This document shows, one piece after another, positions 8,536-16,046 of a DNA stretch of 32,544 bases (position 1 is its first letter; every line of letters starts with the position of its first letter). This DNA is from Pyrobaculum sp. Its GTDB lineage: Archaea > Thermoproteota > Thermoprotei > Thermoproteales > Thermoproteaceae. The notes under the pieces are model-generated. The model did not search any database. It was not told where the DNA came from and saw only the letters and a program-made list of their open reading frames with translations. The stretch is taken from positions 1 through 32,544 of the forward strand of contig WYEI01000304.1 of NCBI GenBank assembly GCA_009903905.1. Direction: 5' to 3'. The position numbers were made by a program, and so were the translations under genes.

Positions 8536-9377
8536 CTCCCCCCGTCGTCGATGACGATTATACGGCTCCGGAGTACTTAGAGGTCGTTGGAATAGGCTAT
8601 GTGACGGATTGCGAGCTGTGGAGGGGTTGCAAGGGCGTCCCCATCTTCGTGTTAACATCGAGATGCGACACTGGTACGTTTATCTTAACTTCAGCATATA
8701 TAGCATATTATTCGCCTAAGTTCCGCAATACATTAAGACATACATTAAAACCTCCGCTTGGCGAGCGTAGACTAGATCCTAGCTCGATTTGTTATGAGAC
8801 AGTTTTTAATGATGTATGGAGAAATGCTAGATATATGGCTTATTATCTCCGTCTTCTGTCTGAAAAATATGGCGCATCGGCGTATTCGATATTTGAGCCG
8901 TTGCGCCTACCTGGCGGTGAGGCTCTCGTGGGCGAGAGGTTTGTGGTGTATAGGAGGGGTGGGGAGTATCTTCTTATGGAGACTCCTTGGGGTGTGGATT
9001 TTGTCTTGAACTTCGTCTTGGGGGTTGTGGGGGATAGGTGGGTGGTTATGGGTAGAGACGGCTTATACGAGGGGGTTTTCCGTAGGAAAGAAGACGGGGA
9101 GAGGATAGGCTATGTGGAGGTGGTGGGGCCGTATCAAGACGACGTAAGGAAGGTAGAGGGGCCGCCGTATTTGGGCTTCGCGGCTGCCTCTACCCCCGGC
9201 TTTCCGCTGTGCAGAGGAGGCTCCGTCAGCTATGGGGGGGTCTGTCTCGACGACGAAGAGATCTTTAGGGCGGTGACCATGTGGCCGATTGAGCGGGTTG
9301 ATGTGTCGACTGCGGCGTCGAGGTTGCGGGATCTGTGTTGGAAGATGCGAAAATGGCTAAATGAAGAGGGCGCTTGA
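8511..9377 (+). CDS. Variable partner protein, tandem copy B
   Basis: A 288-residue paralogue of unknown function. The constant module (about residues 141-218) is identical in DNA to that of copy A, while the flanks are unrelated or distant. Residues about 45-125 are encoded by AT-rich DNA (8640-8890) unlike anything around it, which points to exchange of the variable region. The C-terminus has MWPIERVDVS, matching the WPLERIEVS of the third copy and RWPLADVEW of the 1415 gene. A run of seven G bases at 9234-9240 lies in the C-terminal coding part. The ATG at 8511 is used; an ATG at 8523 is also possible. It overlaps the next ORF by 17 bp. Confidence 0.6.
   Translation: MLAGMYLLAPPVVDDDYTAPEYLEVVGIGYVTDCELWRGCKGVPIFVLTSRCDTGTFILTSAYIAYYSPKFRNTLRHTLKPPLGERRLDPSSICYETVFNDVWRNARYMAYYLRLLSEKYGASAYSIFEPLRLPGGEALVGERFVVYRRGGEYLLMETPWGVDFVLNFVLGVVGDRWVVMGRDGLYEGVFRRKEDGERIGYVEVVGPYQDDVRKVEGPPYLGFAAASTPGFPLCRGGSVSYGGVCLDDEEIFRAVTMWPIERVDVSTAASRLRDLCWKMRKWLNEEGA
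8931..9164 (+). repeat. 234-bp perfect direct repeat, copy 2
   Basis: Second copy of the block at 8146-8379, encoding the constant module of partner copy B. The flanking bases differ at once (g against c before it, c against a after it). Confidence 0.9.
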
Positions 9378-10319
9378 GGGCTTGTTGGCGGAGGGGGAGG
9401 AATTCGCCGTTTTTTCCACGGCGTTGGAGGGGCCGGGGGCCTGGCAGGTTTTCGAGAGGCCGTCTAGAATTGCCGTTGGGGTTTCCGAGTGCACGGTCTG
9501 GGCCGCGCACAGCTGGGGCGGCGACCCCCCGCTCTACGCGGCGGCTCCGCTGGCGAGGGCGGAGTGTCTCGCCGTGGAGGCCGACGGCGTTGTCTACACG
9601 CCTGTGGTCTCTCTCCGCTCTCTAGTGGAGCGGCCGAAGTTTCTAGGCTTCCTCATCGGGGAGGCGCCCGGCGCGTTTAGATGTAGGCATCTGTGGCCTT
9701 CTGCGGTTGCCGAGGGCCGGCGCCCCGTTAGGCTGGTGAGAGGCGGCGTGGGGCTGACGCCTACGGGCGCGGTGAGGGTTTTGGAGTTTCCGGAGGGTAC
9801 CCGGCCTACTACACGCGTTCTGTTCTTAGGCTCTACGGCCTCGACGGGGGGCACATAGCCGATCCTGTCTACATCCCCGGTGGGGGTGTTCATGTGGGTG
9901 AGGAGTTTGGGGTTTTCTTGGGTGATTTTCTTTTGTTGAAGTCTTCCCGCGGCGTTGACTACGCGCTTAACCTGATCCTGGGGGTTTGGAGAGATAAGTG
10001 GATTTTCCTGGGAGACGACGGCTTATACGAAGGCGTCTTTGTGCACACCGGCGGCGAGAAGGGAGAAGTGGGGTACCTCAAAATAACTGCGCCGTATAGA
10101 GGAGATGTGAGAGTGGTGGAGGGCCCGCCTGTGATCGGCGAGTTCCTTCCTAGGGACTGCGGCTTCTACTCCCCGCTCACGGGGCGTTGTTACAGTGATC
10201 GGAGGCTGGAGGTCGTGAGGAGATGGCCGCTTGAGAGGATCGAGGTCAGCGCCTACGCCGTTGTGTTGGAAGAGCTTTTAACTGGCGGAGGGAGGCCGCC
10301 GTTCCCAGCCACGGCGTAG
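9361..10319 (+). pseudogene. Variable partner protein, tandem copy C, frameshifted
   Basis: Two frames together make a complete paralogue. The first runs from ATG 9361 to about 9797 and contains CRHLWPSAVAEGRRPVRL, as in copy A. The second continues from about 9795 to TAG at 10317-10319 and contains the constant module (HVGEEFGVF, then GDDGLYEGVF) and WPLERIEVS. The switch falls at a short G run (9795-9797, gagggtac), where one lost base would explain it. The constant module here is diverged, not identical to A and B. Without repair the first frame ends at 9858. It could be a true pseudogene, a length-variable tract or a sequencing error; the homology on both sides makes the join itself secure. 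Confidence 0.7.
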
Positions 10320-10609
10320 AGGGCGCCGCCCGCATCGTCTAGCGGCGTTTAGATGCTGGAGAGGCTCGTAGCCTCCGCGAAATGCGGCACGGGCCTCGCT
10401 GGATTGTGTCGAGCTCTGTATATGAGGAATCTACCTGTCCTAGCCGCATATGCGGCTTGAATCCGGTCGCGGCGCTGGCCTGAGCCGCGCACACCGTTGA
10501 GGCGAGGGCGTCTCCCGCTGGGGGAACACATCTGAGGAGTTGCTGGAGGACGTCAGCATCCGTGTGGAGCATGGCGCGTTATGTCAATGCTCTGTGGGGC
10601 GTGCCGAAC
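10320..10609. other. Stretch without a recognisable gene
   Basis: This 290-bp stretch separates the partner array from a convergent membrane-protein gene. A short frame from ATG 10352 gives 35 codons; nothing in it is recognised. The main visible structure is the palindrome at 10442-10457. Confidence 0.4.
10442..10457. repeat. 16-bp perfect palindrome
   Basis: agccgcatatgcggct reads the same on both strands. It lies in a gene-free stretch between two convergent genes, so it could be a protein-binding site, a hairpin end or chance. Confidence 0.5.
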
Positions 10610-11260
10610 CTAGGCCCGCCTTGCCTTGGCTATGGCGAAGCCTAAGAGCAGGAAGGTCGGCGGAGCTAGCGCGGAGGCGATTATCATCAGCGCAACCCAC
10701 GCCGAGCCTCCGACGGCAACGAGGTAGCCGAGCTCCGCGAGGTAGAGGAGCGGTAGCGCGAGGACTATTAAGAGCGAGGTAAACAAGCTCAGAAGCCTCC
10801 TTGAGGCCACGTACCACGCAACTGCGACAAGCGCCGCGGCCCACAGAAGCGCGCCCAGCAACGCCGCGCTGGTGCTGAACACGGTGACTGGGCCGCCCGA
10901 GGGAATTTGCGGAATGAAGCTCTGTGGCGACGGCTCAAACCGCTTGGTGTACACATACACGCGGCCGCCCCCCGCCTCCGCAATCAGCGGAGCCAGCGGC
11001 CTGACGTCGCCGTATACAATAACGTCGCCCGCCACTGTGTTGGGGGACCAAGGCTCGAAGCTGTAGCCGTGCTCCTCTAAAACCGCAATTAACCTCTCGT
11101 AGTCGGCCTTATTTTTAACCCACACCAGAGACACGGTATCTGCATCGCGCGGAAGCCCCTCCCAGTCGAAAACAAACAAAGCAGAAAACAAAGTAGAGAC
11201 TTGAAAGCCTAGAACAAAAAGAGCCAAACCAAAAAAGAACTTCTTAATTGCCCTTTTCAC
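10610..11260 (-). CDS. Uncharacterised membrane protein
   Basis: A 216-residue protein with one N-terminal hydrophobic segment (about 8-30), an extracytoplasmic or cytoplasmic soluble domain (about 31-125), and three to four hydrophobic segments in the C-terminal half (about 131-151, 155-175 and 180-210). No family motif is recognised. The GTG at 11260 is preferred because a TATA-like box (cttaaataaa on the coding strand) is centred about 25 bp upstream, as expected for a leaderless archaeal message. It has no close neighbour on its strand, so it is probably transcribed alone. Confidence 0.7.
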   Translation of the reverse strand: MKRAIKKFFFGLALFVLGFQVSTLFSALFVFDWEGLPRDADTVSLVWVKNKADYERLIAVLEEHGYSFEPWSPNTVAGDVIVYGDVRPLAPLIAEAGGGRVYVYTKRFEPSPQSFIPQIPSGGPVTVFSTSAALLGALLWAAALVAVAWYVASRRLLSLFTSLLIVLALPLLYLAELGYLVAVGGSAWVALMIIASALAPPTFLLLGFAIAKARRA

Positions 11261-11278
11261 ACCTATAAATTCGATTCT

Positions 11279-11291
11279 TTATTTAAGCTTG
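11279..11291 (-). promoter_or_regulatory. TATA-like promoter of the membrane protein gene
   Basis: On the minus strand this reads gcttaaataaag with an A-rich element just upstream. Its centre is about 24 bp from the GTG at 11260, the spacing for a leaderless transcript. Confidence 0.5.
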
Positions 11292-11320
11292 ATTTTTCGT
11301 CTACGCTTAAAACTTCACGT

Positions 11321-11590
11321 CATGGAAGACGCGTTGACCTTGCTCTGCGGAGCAGGGCGTTGTTATTGAAGGAGGTGCTGGAGAGGCTTAAGTAGTTGCT
11401 TGAGGTCGCCGAGGTTCTTGGCATGCTTAAGGCCGAGCGGCCGGAGGCTTAGGCGGCGCACGCTGGGGGCCTCCCTGGGGCGGATGCGGCGGAGATGCAG
11501 AGATTCGGGGTCTCCATAATGCGGCAGAAGTCTGTGGGGTTGATGTCTGTGCCCGGTGGAGATGTGGCGGCGGCTCTGAGACGCAGATAG
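11321..11590 (+). pseudogene. Decayed reading frame with two internal TAG codons
   Basis: One frame stays protein-like from about 11321 to TAG at 11588-11590, broken only by TAG at 11393 and 11450. The pieces read RALLLKEVLERLK, then LLEVAEVLGMLKAERPEA, then FGVSIMRQKSVGLMSVPGG. The first two are amphipathic and helical. The family is not recognised with confidence. Confidence 0.4.
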
Positions 11591-12062
11591 TCTTCAACGG
11601 CAGACGGCACGCTATGGCGTAGGTGGGCGACGCCTCGTCTACGGCTGGGCTGTGGAGATTTTCAGGCTCCGGAGGCCCGGGGCCCCTGGCCGAGGCGCCG
11701 ACCAGCGGAGGGGCGCACTCTCTGCGTGGCAGGCGCGGCGCTCCGGCTCCTGCCTGTAGGGCGTGTGGCCGCGGTCCAGCGGGCCGTTTCTTCGTCGACG
11801 TCTGTAGGAATCGGCTTGCCGGTTCCAAGTGTCCGATTTAAAATGCCGATTTTTCTGCGTCCTCATTTTGAACCGCCTGACAGAGGGTCTCAGGCGGGCC
11901 GGAGGCGGAGTGTAGGAAGGCCGCCGGGCGTTGATAGGTGTTCTCGCTGGGGGCCGAGGCCCCTGGCTGGCTCCAGTGGGTGACTCAGTCGAGAAGGGGG
12001 GCGGCTGGAGGCGCCAGCGGTGCGGCGAATCGACGACGTGTGTGGCTCAGAAAGCCTGAGAC
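11591..12062. other. Stretch without a recognisable gene
   Basis: Both strands were read; open frames are present but have arginine- and proline-rich, shadow-like composition. Short imperfect hairpins occur (cctga...tcagg near 11875-11895 and ctcag...ctgag near 12046-12060). Nothing else is supported. Confidence 0.4.
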
Positions 12063-12074
12063 AAAGATTTTATG
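12063..12074 (+). promoter_or_regulatory. TATA-like promoter of the coiled-coil nuclease-like gene
   Basis: aaagattttatg is centred 24 bp before the ATG at 12093. This spacing argues that 12093 rather than the ATG at 12072, which lies inside the box, is the true start. Confidence 0.5.
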
Positions 12075-12092
12075 CGCAGAGTTTTTAGAATC

Positions 12093-12908
12093 ATGAGCAT
12101 GGAGAAACAAACTGTGAAAAAAGCTTTAGAGGAGATTGCGCTGGAGGAGCCGGAGTTTATAGTGCGGCTTTTCGCGTCTCTCCCGCAGGATCAATTGGCT
12201 AGGCTTGTCGCCGCCCTCCCGCCGAGGGCGCTTAAGGAGGCCGTTATAGGTGCTATTAGAGGCGACAGGGAGTTCGTGGCCCGCCTGGCGGCGTTGGTCG
12301 CCGGCAGGATAGCCGTGCCGCTGGACGTCGCGACGAGGCGGGATCTAAGGAGGTTGGAGAGGCGGATGGCCAAGCTGGAGAGGGAGGTGGGAGATGTCAA
12401 GAGCCGTGTGGAGGGGCTGGAAAAGGAGGTGCAGGGGGTCAAGAACGTCATGGCCACGAAGGAGGATTTGAAGCAGCTCGCCACGAAGGAGGACATCAAG
12501 CGTATTGAGGACAAGATGGCGACTAAGGAGCAGTTTGAGGCCATTGCCGTCAGCGTGGAGGATAGTGGGCGGGACATGGTTCAGTATCTGCTTGGGCAGA
12601 GGGGCCATAGGTGCGTCGCCGAGAGGTTGCGTGTCGATTCGGAGTACGAGTTTGATATCTACTGCAACGCGGGCGCGCTCACTGCGGTAGGGGAGGCGAA
12701 GGTTAGGGCTGGCGGCCGCGACGTGGAGAGGGCCTTCGAGAGGGCGCGGGAGCTGTTGCGGAGGTGGCCCGACAAGATCTCCGGCAAGCTCGTGCCGGTG
12801 CTCTACGCCCTCGTCGCAGAGCCTTCGGCAGTGCAAAGGGCGAGAGAGCTCAAGGTGTGGCTTATCGAGAGCCGAAGGGAGCTTGTGCCGCTGGATGAGG
12901 TTTCATAG
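12093..12908 (+). CDS. Coiled-coil protein with PD-(D/E)XK-like C-terminal domain
   Basis: A 271-residue cytoplasmic protein. Residues 1-75 are helical, and residues about 82-150 form a coiled coil with repeated ATKEDLKQLATKEDI heptads. Residues 155-271 look like a nuclease fold with D188 (EFDIY) and E201/K203 (GEAKV). This arrangement matches a widespread archaeal and bacterial family of coiled-coil proteins with a PD-(D/E)XK-like end (formerly DUF3782 types). The nuclease activity is an inference from the motif. The start at 12093 is chosen from the promoter spacing; the frame also has ATG at 12072 and 12099. Decayed sequence lies on both sides, so it appears to be a lone gene in an accessory region. 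Confidence 0.7.
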   Translation: MSMEKQTVKKALEEIALEEPEFIVRLFASLPQDQLARLVAALPPRALKEAVIGAIRGDREFVARLAALVAGRIAVPLDVATRRDLRRLERRMAKLEREVGDVKSRVEGLEKEVQGVKNVMATKEDLKQLATKEDIKRIEDKMATKEQFEAIAVSVEDSGRDMVQYLLGQRGHRCVAERLRVDSEYEFDIYCNAGALTAVGEAKVRAGGRDVERAFERARELLRRWPDKISGKLVPVLYALVAEPSAVQRARELKVWLIESRRELVPLDEVS

Positions 12909-13397
12909 TCCTCACACGATGCGAGTTTCTTCGACGTTCTCAGTTTTGTTATCGTCTGACGAGACCCCCTCTCCGAGAGACTCGCCGGGGATGCGCCCTT
13001 CAGGCCAAAGTTGGCGGCTGGCCCACATGTCGAGAATTCCATGGGGCTTGGGGAGGCCGACGCGGGAGCTCTAAGTCTTCCGGGGGGGGGGGCCGAGGCG
13101 TGTCCCGTCGTAGAGGGGGAGAGGGCACGGGCCGCGGCCTCCTGCTTCACAGCATCCGCCGAGGGGGGCGGCCCGCCGGCTCGGCACGGCCTTCGCCGAA
13201 GTCGGCATCCCTAGTTTTCATTCTCGCGGCGGGGGGCTGTAAGGGGGCTTGCTTCTGCGCAGTGTCTTGAGGGCTCTGGTGTCAGTCGAGGGACACGCCG
13301 AGGAGGTGGGGAGTCATCGGCGGTGGTTTGTGGCTGGAGAGTTGAAGAGGTTATTGGCTCAGCGCGCCGTGGGAGGAGGCAGGGCCTGGGGGCCGCG
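12909..13397. other. Stretch without a recognisable gene
   Basis: About 490 bp between the coiled-coil gene and the convergent PaREP1 gene. Open frames are short and shadow-like on both strands. The notable feature is the 11-G run at 13082-13092. Confidence 0.4.
13082..13092 (+). repeat. 11-base poly-G run
   Basis: Eleven consecutive G bases in gene-free DNA. Long G runs of unstable length were reported for Pyrobaculum aerophilum, so this tract may vary between cells. Confidence 0.8.
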
Positions 13398-13880
13398 TTA
13401 AGAGTGCAGACTAGACGCCGCTCTTTTGATGTAGGCCACTACCTCTTCTACGTCTCTCTTTACCATTTCCTCGCTGGCGTATCTAGACACCTCTGCGTCT
13501 CCGTCTAGGCCGTTGTATTGAAACTCGTGGAGGTTCAAGGCCAGCTCGACCATTAGCCGTAGCTCTCTGTCGCCGACTATGGCCGCCACCTCTCTCATTC
13601 TAGACGTCGGCATCACGGCGATAATCCAATCCCCCCTCTCTACGACTTTAGTGGGGCTCAGCCTGCGCCTGCCCGGGAAGGCAGCGGCTACCTTATCTCT
13701 CTGCGCCGCGGCCACGGCCGCCAGGTAGGCCTTGACTGCTTGAAACGCCTTGCCTGCGGCGTTTCGAATAACGCCGTTTTTTAAAAACTCCTCTGCGAGC
13801 TCTGCCTCGTATAAAGCCTCCTTTAGGCGATCCCGTCGGTACTTCTCTAAATCCACCCAAGGCTTTGAAAGAGAGAGCAC
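13398..13880 (-). CDS. PaREP1 family protein
   Basis: A 160-residue, mostly helical protein. The N-terminal stretch (EKYRRDRLKEALYEAELAEE, then NAAGKAFQAVKAYLAAVAA) is typical of PaREP1, a crenarchaeal paralogue family of unknown function with a HEPN-like helical layout. There is no membrane segment. The GTG at 13880 is used because a TATA-like box (ggttttaatc on the coding strand) is centred 25 bp upstream. A decayed coding fragment on the same strand ends 3 bp upstream of it. No partner nucleotidyltransferase is seen beside it. Confidence 0.75.
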   Translation of the reverse strand: MLSLSKPWVDLEKYRRDRLKEALYEAELAEEFLKNGVIRNAAGKAFQAVKAYLAAVAAAQRDKVAAAFPGRRRLSPTKVVERGDWIIAVMPTSRMREVAAIVGDRELRLMVELALNLHEFQYNGLDGDAEVSRYASEEMVKRDVEEVVAYIKRAASSLHS

Positions 13881-13882
13881 GT

Positions 13883-14139
13883 CTACAGCCGCGGAGAAAG
13901 ATTAAAACCTTTCCCGCTCAATAGGCGCCGCATAGCCGCCTCAACCACGCCCTCTTTAAAGCGCCTCATAACTAGCCAAGGCTTCGCCGCTCCGCCGGAT
14001 TTCTGATCCAAAAGTCAACGAGACGTGTTGAGACGTAGGGCTTGAATCTGCACGCCGCTCTAAACTCTGGATAAAAAGACTTCAGCAGGAGGCTGGCACG
14101 TGCCAAAATCTCCCACACGAGGCGCCGGATGCCCCTCGG
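13883..14139 (-). pseudogene. Decayed coding fragment upstream of PaREP1 gene
   Basis: Read on the minus strand from 14139, the frame gives RRLVWEILARASLLLKSFYP, then CRFKPYVSTRLVDFWIRNP, and stops at a TAG. After a frame change it continues as MRRFKEGVVEAAMRRLLSG to TAG at 13883-13885. The composition is clearly protein-like, but the 5' end is missing. The family is not identified. Its last bases overlap the promoter of the PaREP1 gene. Confidence 0.45.
13900..13909 (-). promoter_or_regulatory. TATA-like promoter of the PaREP1 gene
   Basis: The coding strand reads ggttttaatc, centred about 25 bp before the GTG at 13880. Confidence 0.45.
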
Positions 14140-14408
14140 CTAGTTGAAGTTGCGTCGAAGGACCCTCCTAGAAACAGAATAACCGCCCCATCGCCCGCGG
14201 GTGGCTAGCCGCGATCGGGTCGCGGTGGGAGGCGCCGCGTCGGCTTCGCCGGGGAAGCCCTACCCGACGAAGCGTCGAGATATTCCTTCCAGCCCAGAAG
14301 GGCGCCGTGAGTTGGCAAATCGTCCGCGTCGGCGGTGGGCAGTCTGCCGAGCGTCTAGACCCGCGGCTCTTTTGACGAGGGCGGAGGTTTTAAATGCGCT
14401 ATTTTATC

Positions 14409-14421
14409 AAATTTTTAAATT
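14409..14421 (+). promoter_or_regulatory. TATA-like promoter of the toxin-antitoxin operon
   Basis: aaatttttaaatt is centred 24 bp before the ATG at 14440. The 270 bp before it (14140-14408) hold no recognisable gene. Confidence 0.5.
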
Positions 14422-14439
14422 TGGCAAGTAGGTTTGGCT

Positions 14440-14655
14440 ATGGGCAAAACTGTGACGGTTAGCATCCCCTCGTGGGTGGATGAGGATGAGTTTAGGAGAT
14501 TTGTGGATATGTTCGTTAAGAGGCTGGAGGGGAGGGTTCCGGTGGAGGAGCTTAGGAGGAGGCTCGGCGTAAGGCCTGAGGATCTAGTCGAGGATTTAGA
14601 CGCGGCAGACGTGGAGGCCCTCAAGGCGCGGGAGAGGGAGAGGCTGTCGCTGTGA
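14440..14655 (+). CDS. vapB: VapB-type antitoxin
   Basis: A 71-residue acidic protein whose N-terminus (MGKTVTVSIPSWVDEDEFR) resembles crenarchaeal VapB antitoxins, with a beta strand followed by charged helices ending in KARERERLSL. It is expected to bind and block the PIN toxin encoded next and to repress the operon; this is family knowledge. The ATG at 14440 is preferred over the TTG at 14434 because it lies 24 bp from the TATA-like box. It overlaps the toxin gene by 4 bp (GTGA), the usual arrangement for translational coupling. Confidence 0.8.
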   Translation: MGKTVTVSIPSWVDEDEFRRFVDMFVKRLEGRVPVEELRRRLGVRPEDLVEDLDAADVEALKARERERLSL

Positions 14656-14990
14656 TACTAGATACGAGTGCTGTAATTGAGAGGGTAAGGGCCCGCAAGC
14701 CAATTACTGAGGACATAACCGCAGTGACATTAGTGGAATATCCCAAAATTATCTACTACAGACACTTCTCGGGAGGCGTGGTTTTCCCCGTCTATGAGGA
14801 CTACATAGTGGCGCATAGATTACAGCTGGCGCTAATAGGCCTAGGCAAGCCTCAGGCGTTTTCCGACCTCCTAGTGGCGGCCGTGGCGATAAACCGCGGC
14901 GAGGAGCTGGCTACGAGAGACAGCGATTTCGAGGTAATAGGGGAAGCCGCGAGAGTCCTCGGGCTACTTCTCAAGGTAGCAACGACGTGA
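14652..14990 (+). CDS. vapC: VapC-type PIN-domain toxin
   Basis: A 112-residue PIN-domain ribonuclease. The acidic metal-binding residues are visible: D4 (ILDTS), E29 (TLVEY), D72 (FSDLLVAA) and D90/D92 (TRDSDF). The length is slightly short for a PIN toxin, mainly in the central helices, but no key residue is missing. Proteins of this family cut specific RNAs when freed from their antitoxin. The start is GTG at 14652 inside the end of vapB. Decayed or gene-free sequence surrounds the pair, which fits the accessory setting. Confidence 0.85.
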   Translation: MILDTSAVIERVRARKPITEDITAVTLVEYPKIIYYRHFSGGVVFPVYEDYIVAHRLQLALIGLGKPQAFSDLLVAAVAINRGEELATRDSDFEVIGEAARVLGLLLKVATT

Positions 14991-15455
14991 CGCCGCCTTC
15001 GCCCACAGCGCAGAGCCGCTGATGTCTCTTAAATTCACCAGCCGAGAAAGAGGCCCCGGCCGCACTCCCCGCGGGCCTGCCGGAGGCCTGGCGTTAGCTG
15101 TGTCGTTGAATATATGATAGATGCGACGTTTCCCCGAGCCGTGGGGTGTTGTCTGAGTGCAATGCGGTGACCCGCCGGAGGGTCTCGTTGTCAGCCACCG
15201 TGAGCGGCCGTTGCTACTGGCGTGTACGGACGATCTGGTGGAGCTCGTTGCGGGGAAAATGGCGAGACGCTACGTGGGACGCGTCTTGAATAAAACCGGC
15301 GATTACACGGCGTTCAACGCGATATGGTGGCGCTGTACGCCGCGCACAAAGCGCCTGCCTCCGCGCACACATGCTTTTAAAAACAGACTTTTGCCCCACT
15401 TCTGACTGTTATCGATACGCGGCAACGGTCCAAGGGATGCAGAAGACATTCTGCG
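14991..15455. other. Stretch without a recognisable gene
   Basis: The best open frame (15157-15405, plus) includes ARRYVGRVLNKTGDYTAFNA, which looks protein-like, but no promoter, partner or family supports it. Nothing further is seen on either strand. Confidence 0.35.
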
Positions 15456-15470
15456 CATTTATGTTTAAAA
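15456..15470 (+). promoter_or_regulatory. TATA-like promoter of the nucleotidyltransferase operon
   Basis: catttatgtttaaaa lies about 20-25 bp before the GTG at 15486 and overlaps the earlier in-frame GTG at 15471, which argues for the later start. Confidence 0.4.
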
Positions 15471-15485
15471 GTGGTGGGCATATTA

Positions 15486-16046
15486 GTGGTTCCGGTCTGG
15501 GTTGAAGTGTTGAAAAAGGTCTACCCCGCCTTGGCTAGGCACCACAACGCAGTAGTTGGAGGTTCTCAAGTTTTCTACGTAACTCTCGGCCTAGCGTTTC
15601 CCTCAAAAGACATAGATATATTCATAGAGGCATTCAACCCGATGTTTCTATCCCGCATAATTGCAGAGGCGCTTGGCCTCGGCGAGGAGAGGTACGAAGT
15701 CTTTAGAAAAGGCGACAACGTAGTTTTCCATTTCTTCGTCCCGGTAGAGGTGGGCGTTGTCTCTGTAGAGGTTATGTCGAGAACTCACCTAGGCAAGATT
15801 TCAGAAACGCCTCTTTTTAACGAGGTGGTCTTAGTGAAGCGCGACTGCGTCGAGTACTGGACGCTTAGCCTAGAGGCATACGCGGTGCTCCAAGCCACTA
15901 GGCCAGACGGCCCTAGAGACGTAGACGTGGCTAGGTTTAGGCTGGTAAAAGACAGAGTCGATTGGGAAAGGGCCAGGAGGGTCGCTTCGGAGCTGGGGGT
16001 TAGAGATAAATTTGAAACCTTTTACAGACTTGTATGTATGACTTGA
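15486..16046 (+). CDS. Nucleotidyltransferase-fold protein
   Basis: About 186 residues. VVGGSQVF (GGS at 25-27) followed by KDIDIFIE (D42 and D44) is the glycine-serine plus DxD pattern of the nucleotidyltransferase superfamily, in the style of the AbiEii/MNT-like group. These enzymes transfer nucleotides to proteins, RNA or small molecules; the substrate here is unknown. The GTG at 15486 is preferred over 15471 from promoter spacing. It overlaps the next gene by 13 bp, so a two-gene operon is clear. By analogy with toxin-antitoxin systems built on this fold the pair may be such a module, but the partner does not resemble a HEPN protein. Confidence 0.6.
   Translation: MVPVWVEVLKKVYPALARHHNAVVGGSQVFYVTLGLAFPSKDIDIFIEAFNPMFLSRIIAEALGLGEERYEVFRKGDNVVFHFFVPVEVGVVSVEVMSRTHLGKISETPLFNEVVLVKRDCVEYWTLSLEAYAVLQATRPDGPRDVDVARFRLVKDRVDWERARRVASELGVRDKFETFYRLVCMT

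Noticed and set aside
10442..10480. Possible tRNA or small RNA around cttgaatccggtcg
   Set aside because: There is no complete T-loop signature, anticodon stem or CCA-side pairing; only the palindrome remains as structure.
12072..12092. ATG 12072 as start of the coiled-coil nuclease-like gene
   Set aside because: It lies within the TATA-like box; ATG 12093 fits leaderless spacing better.
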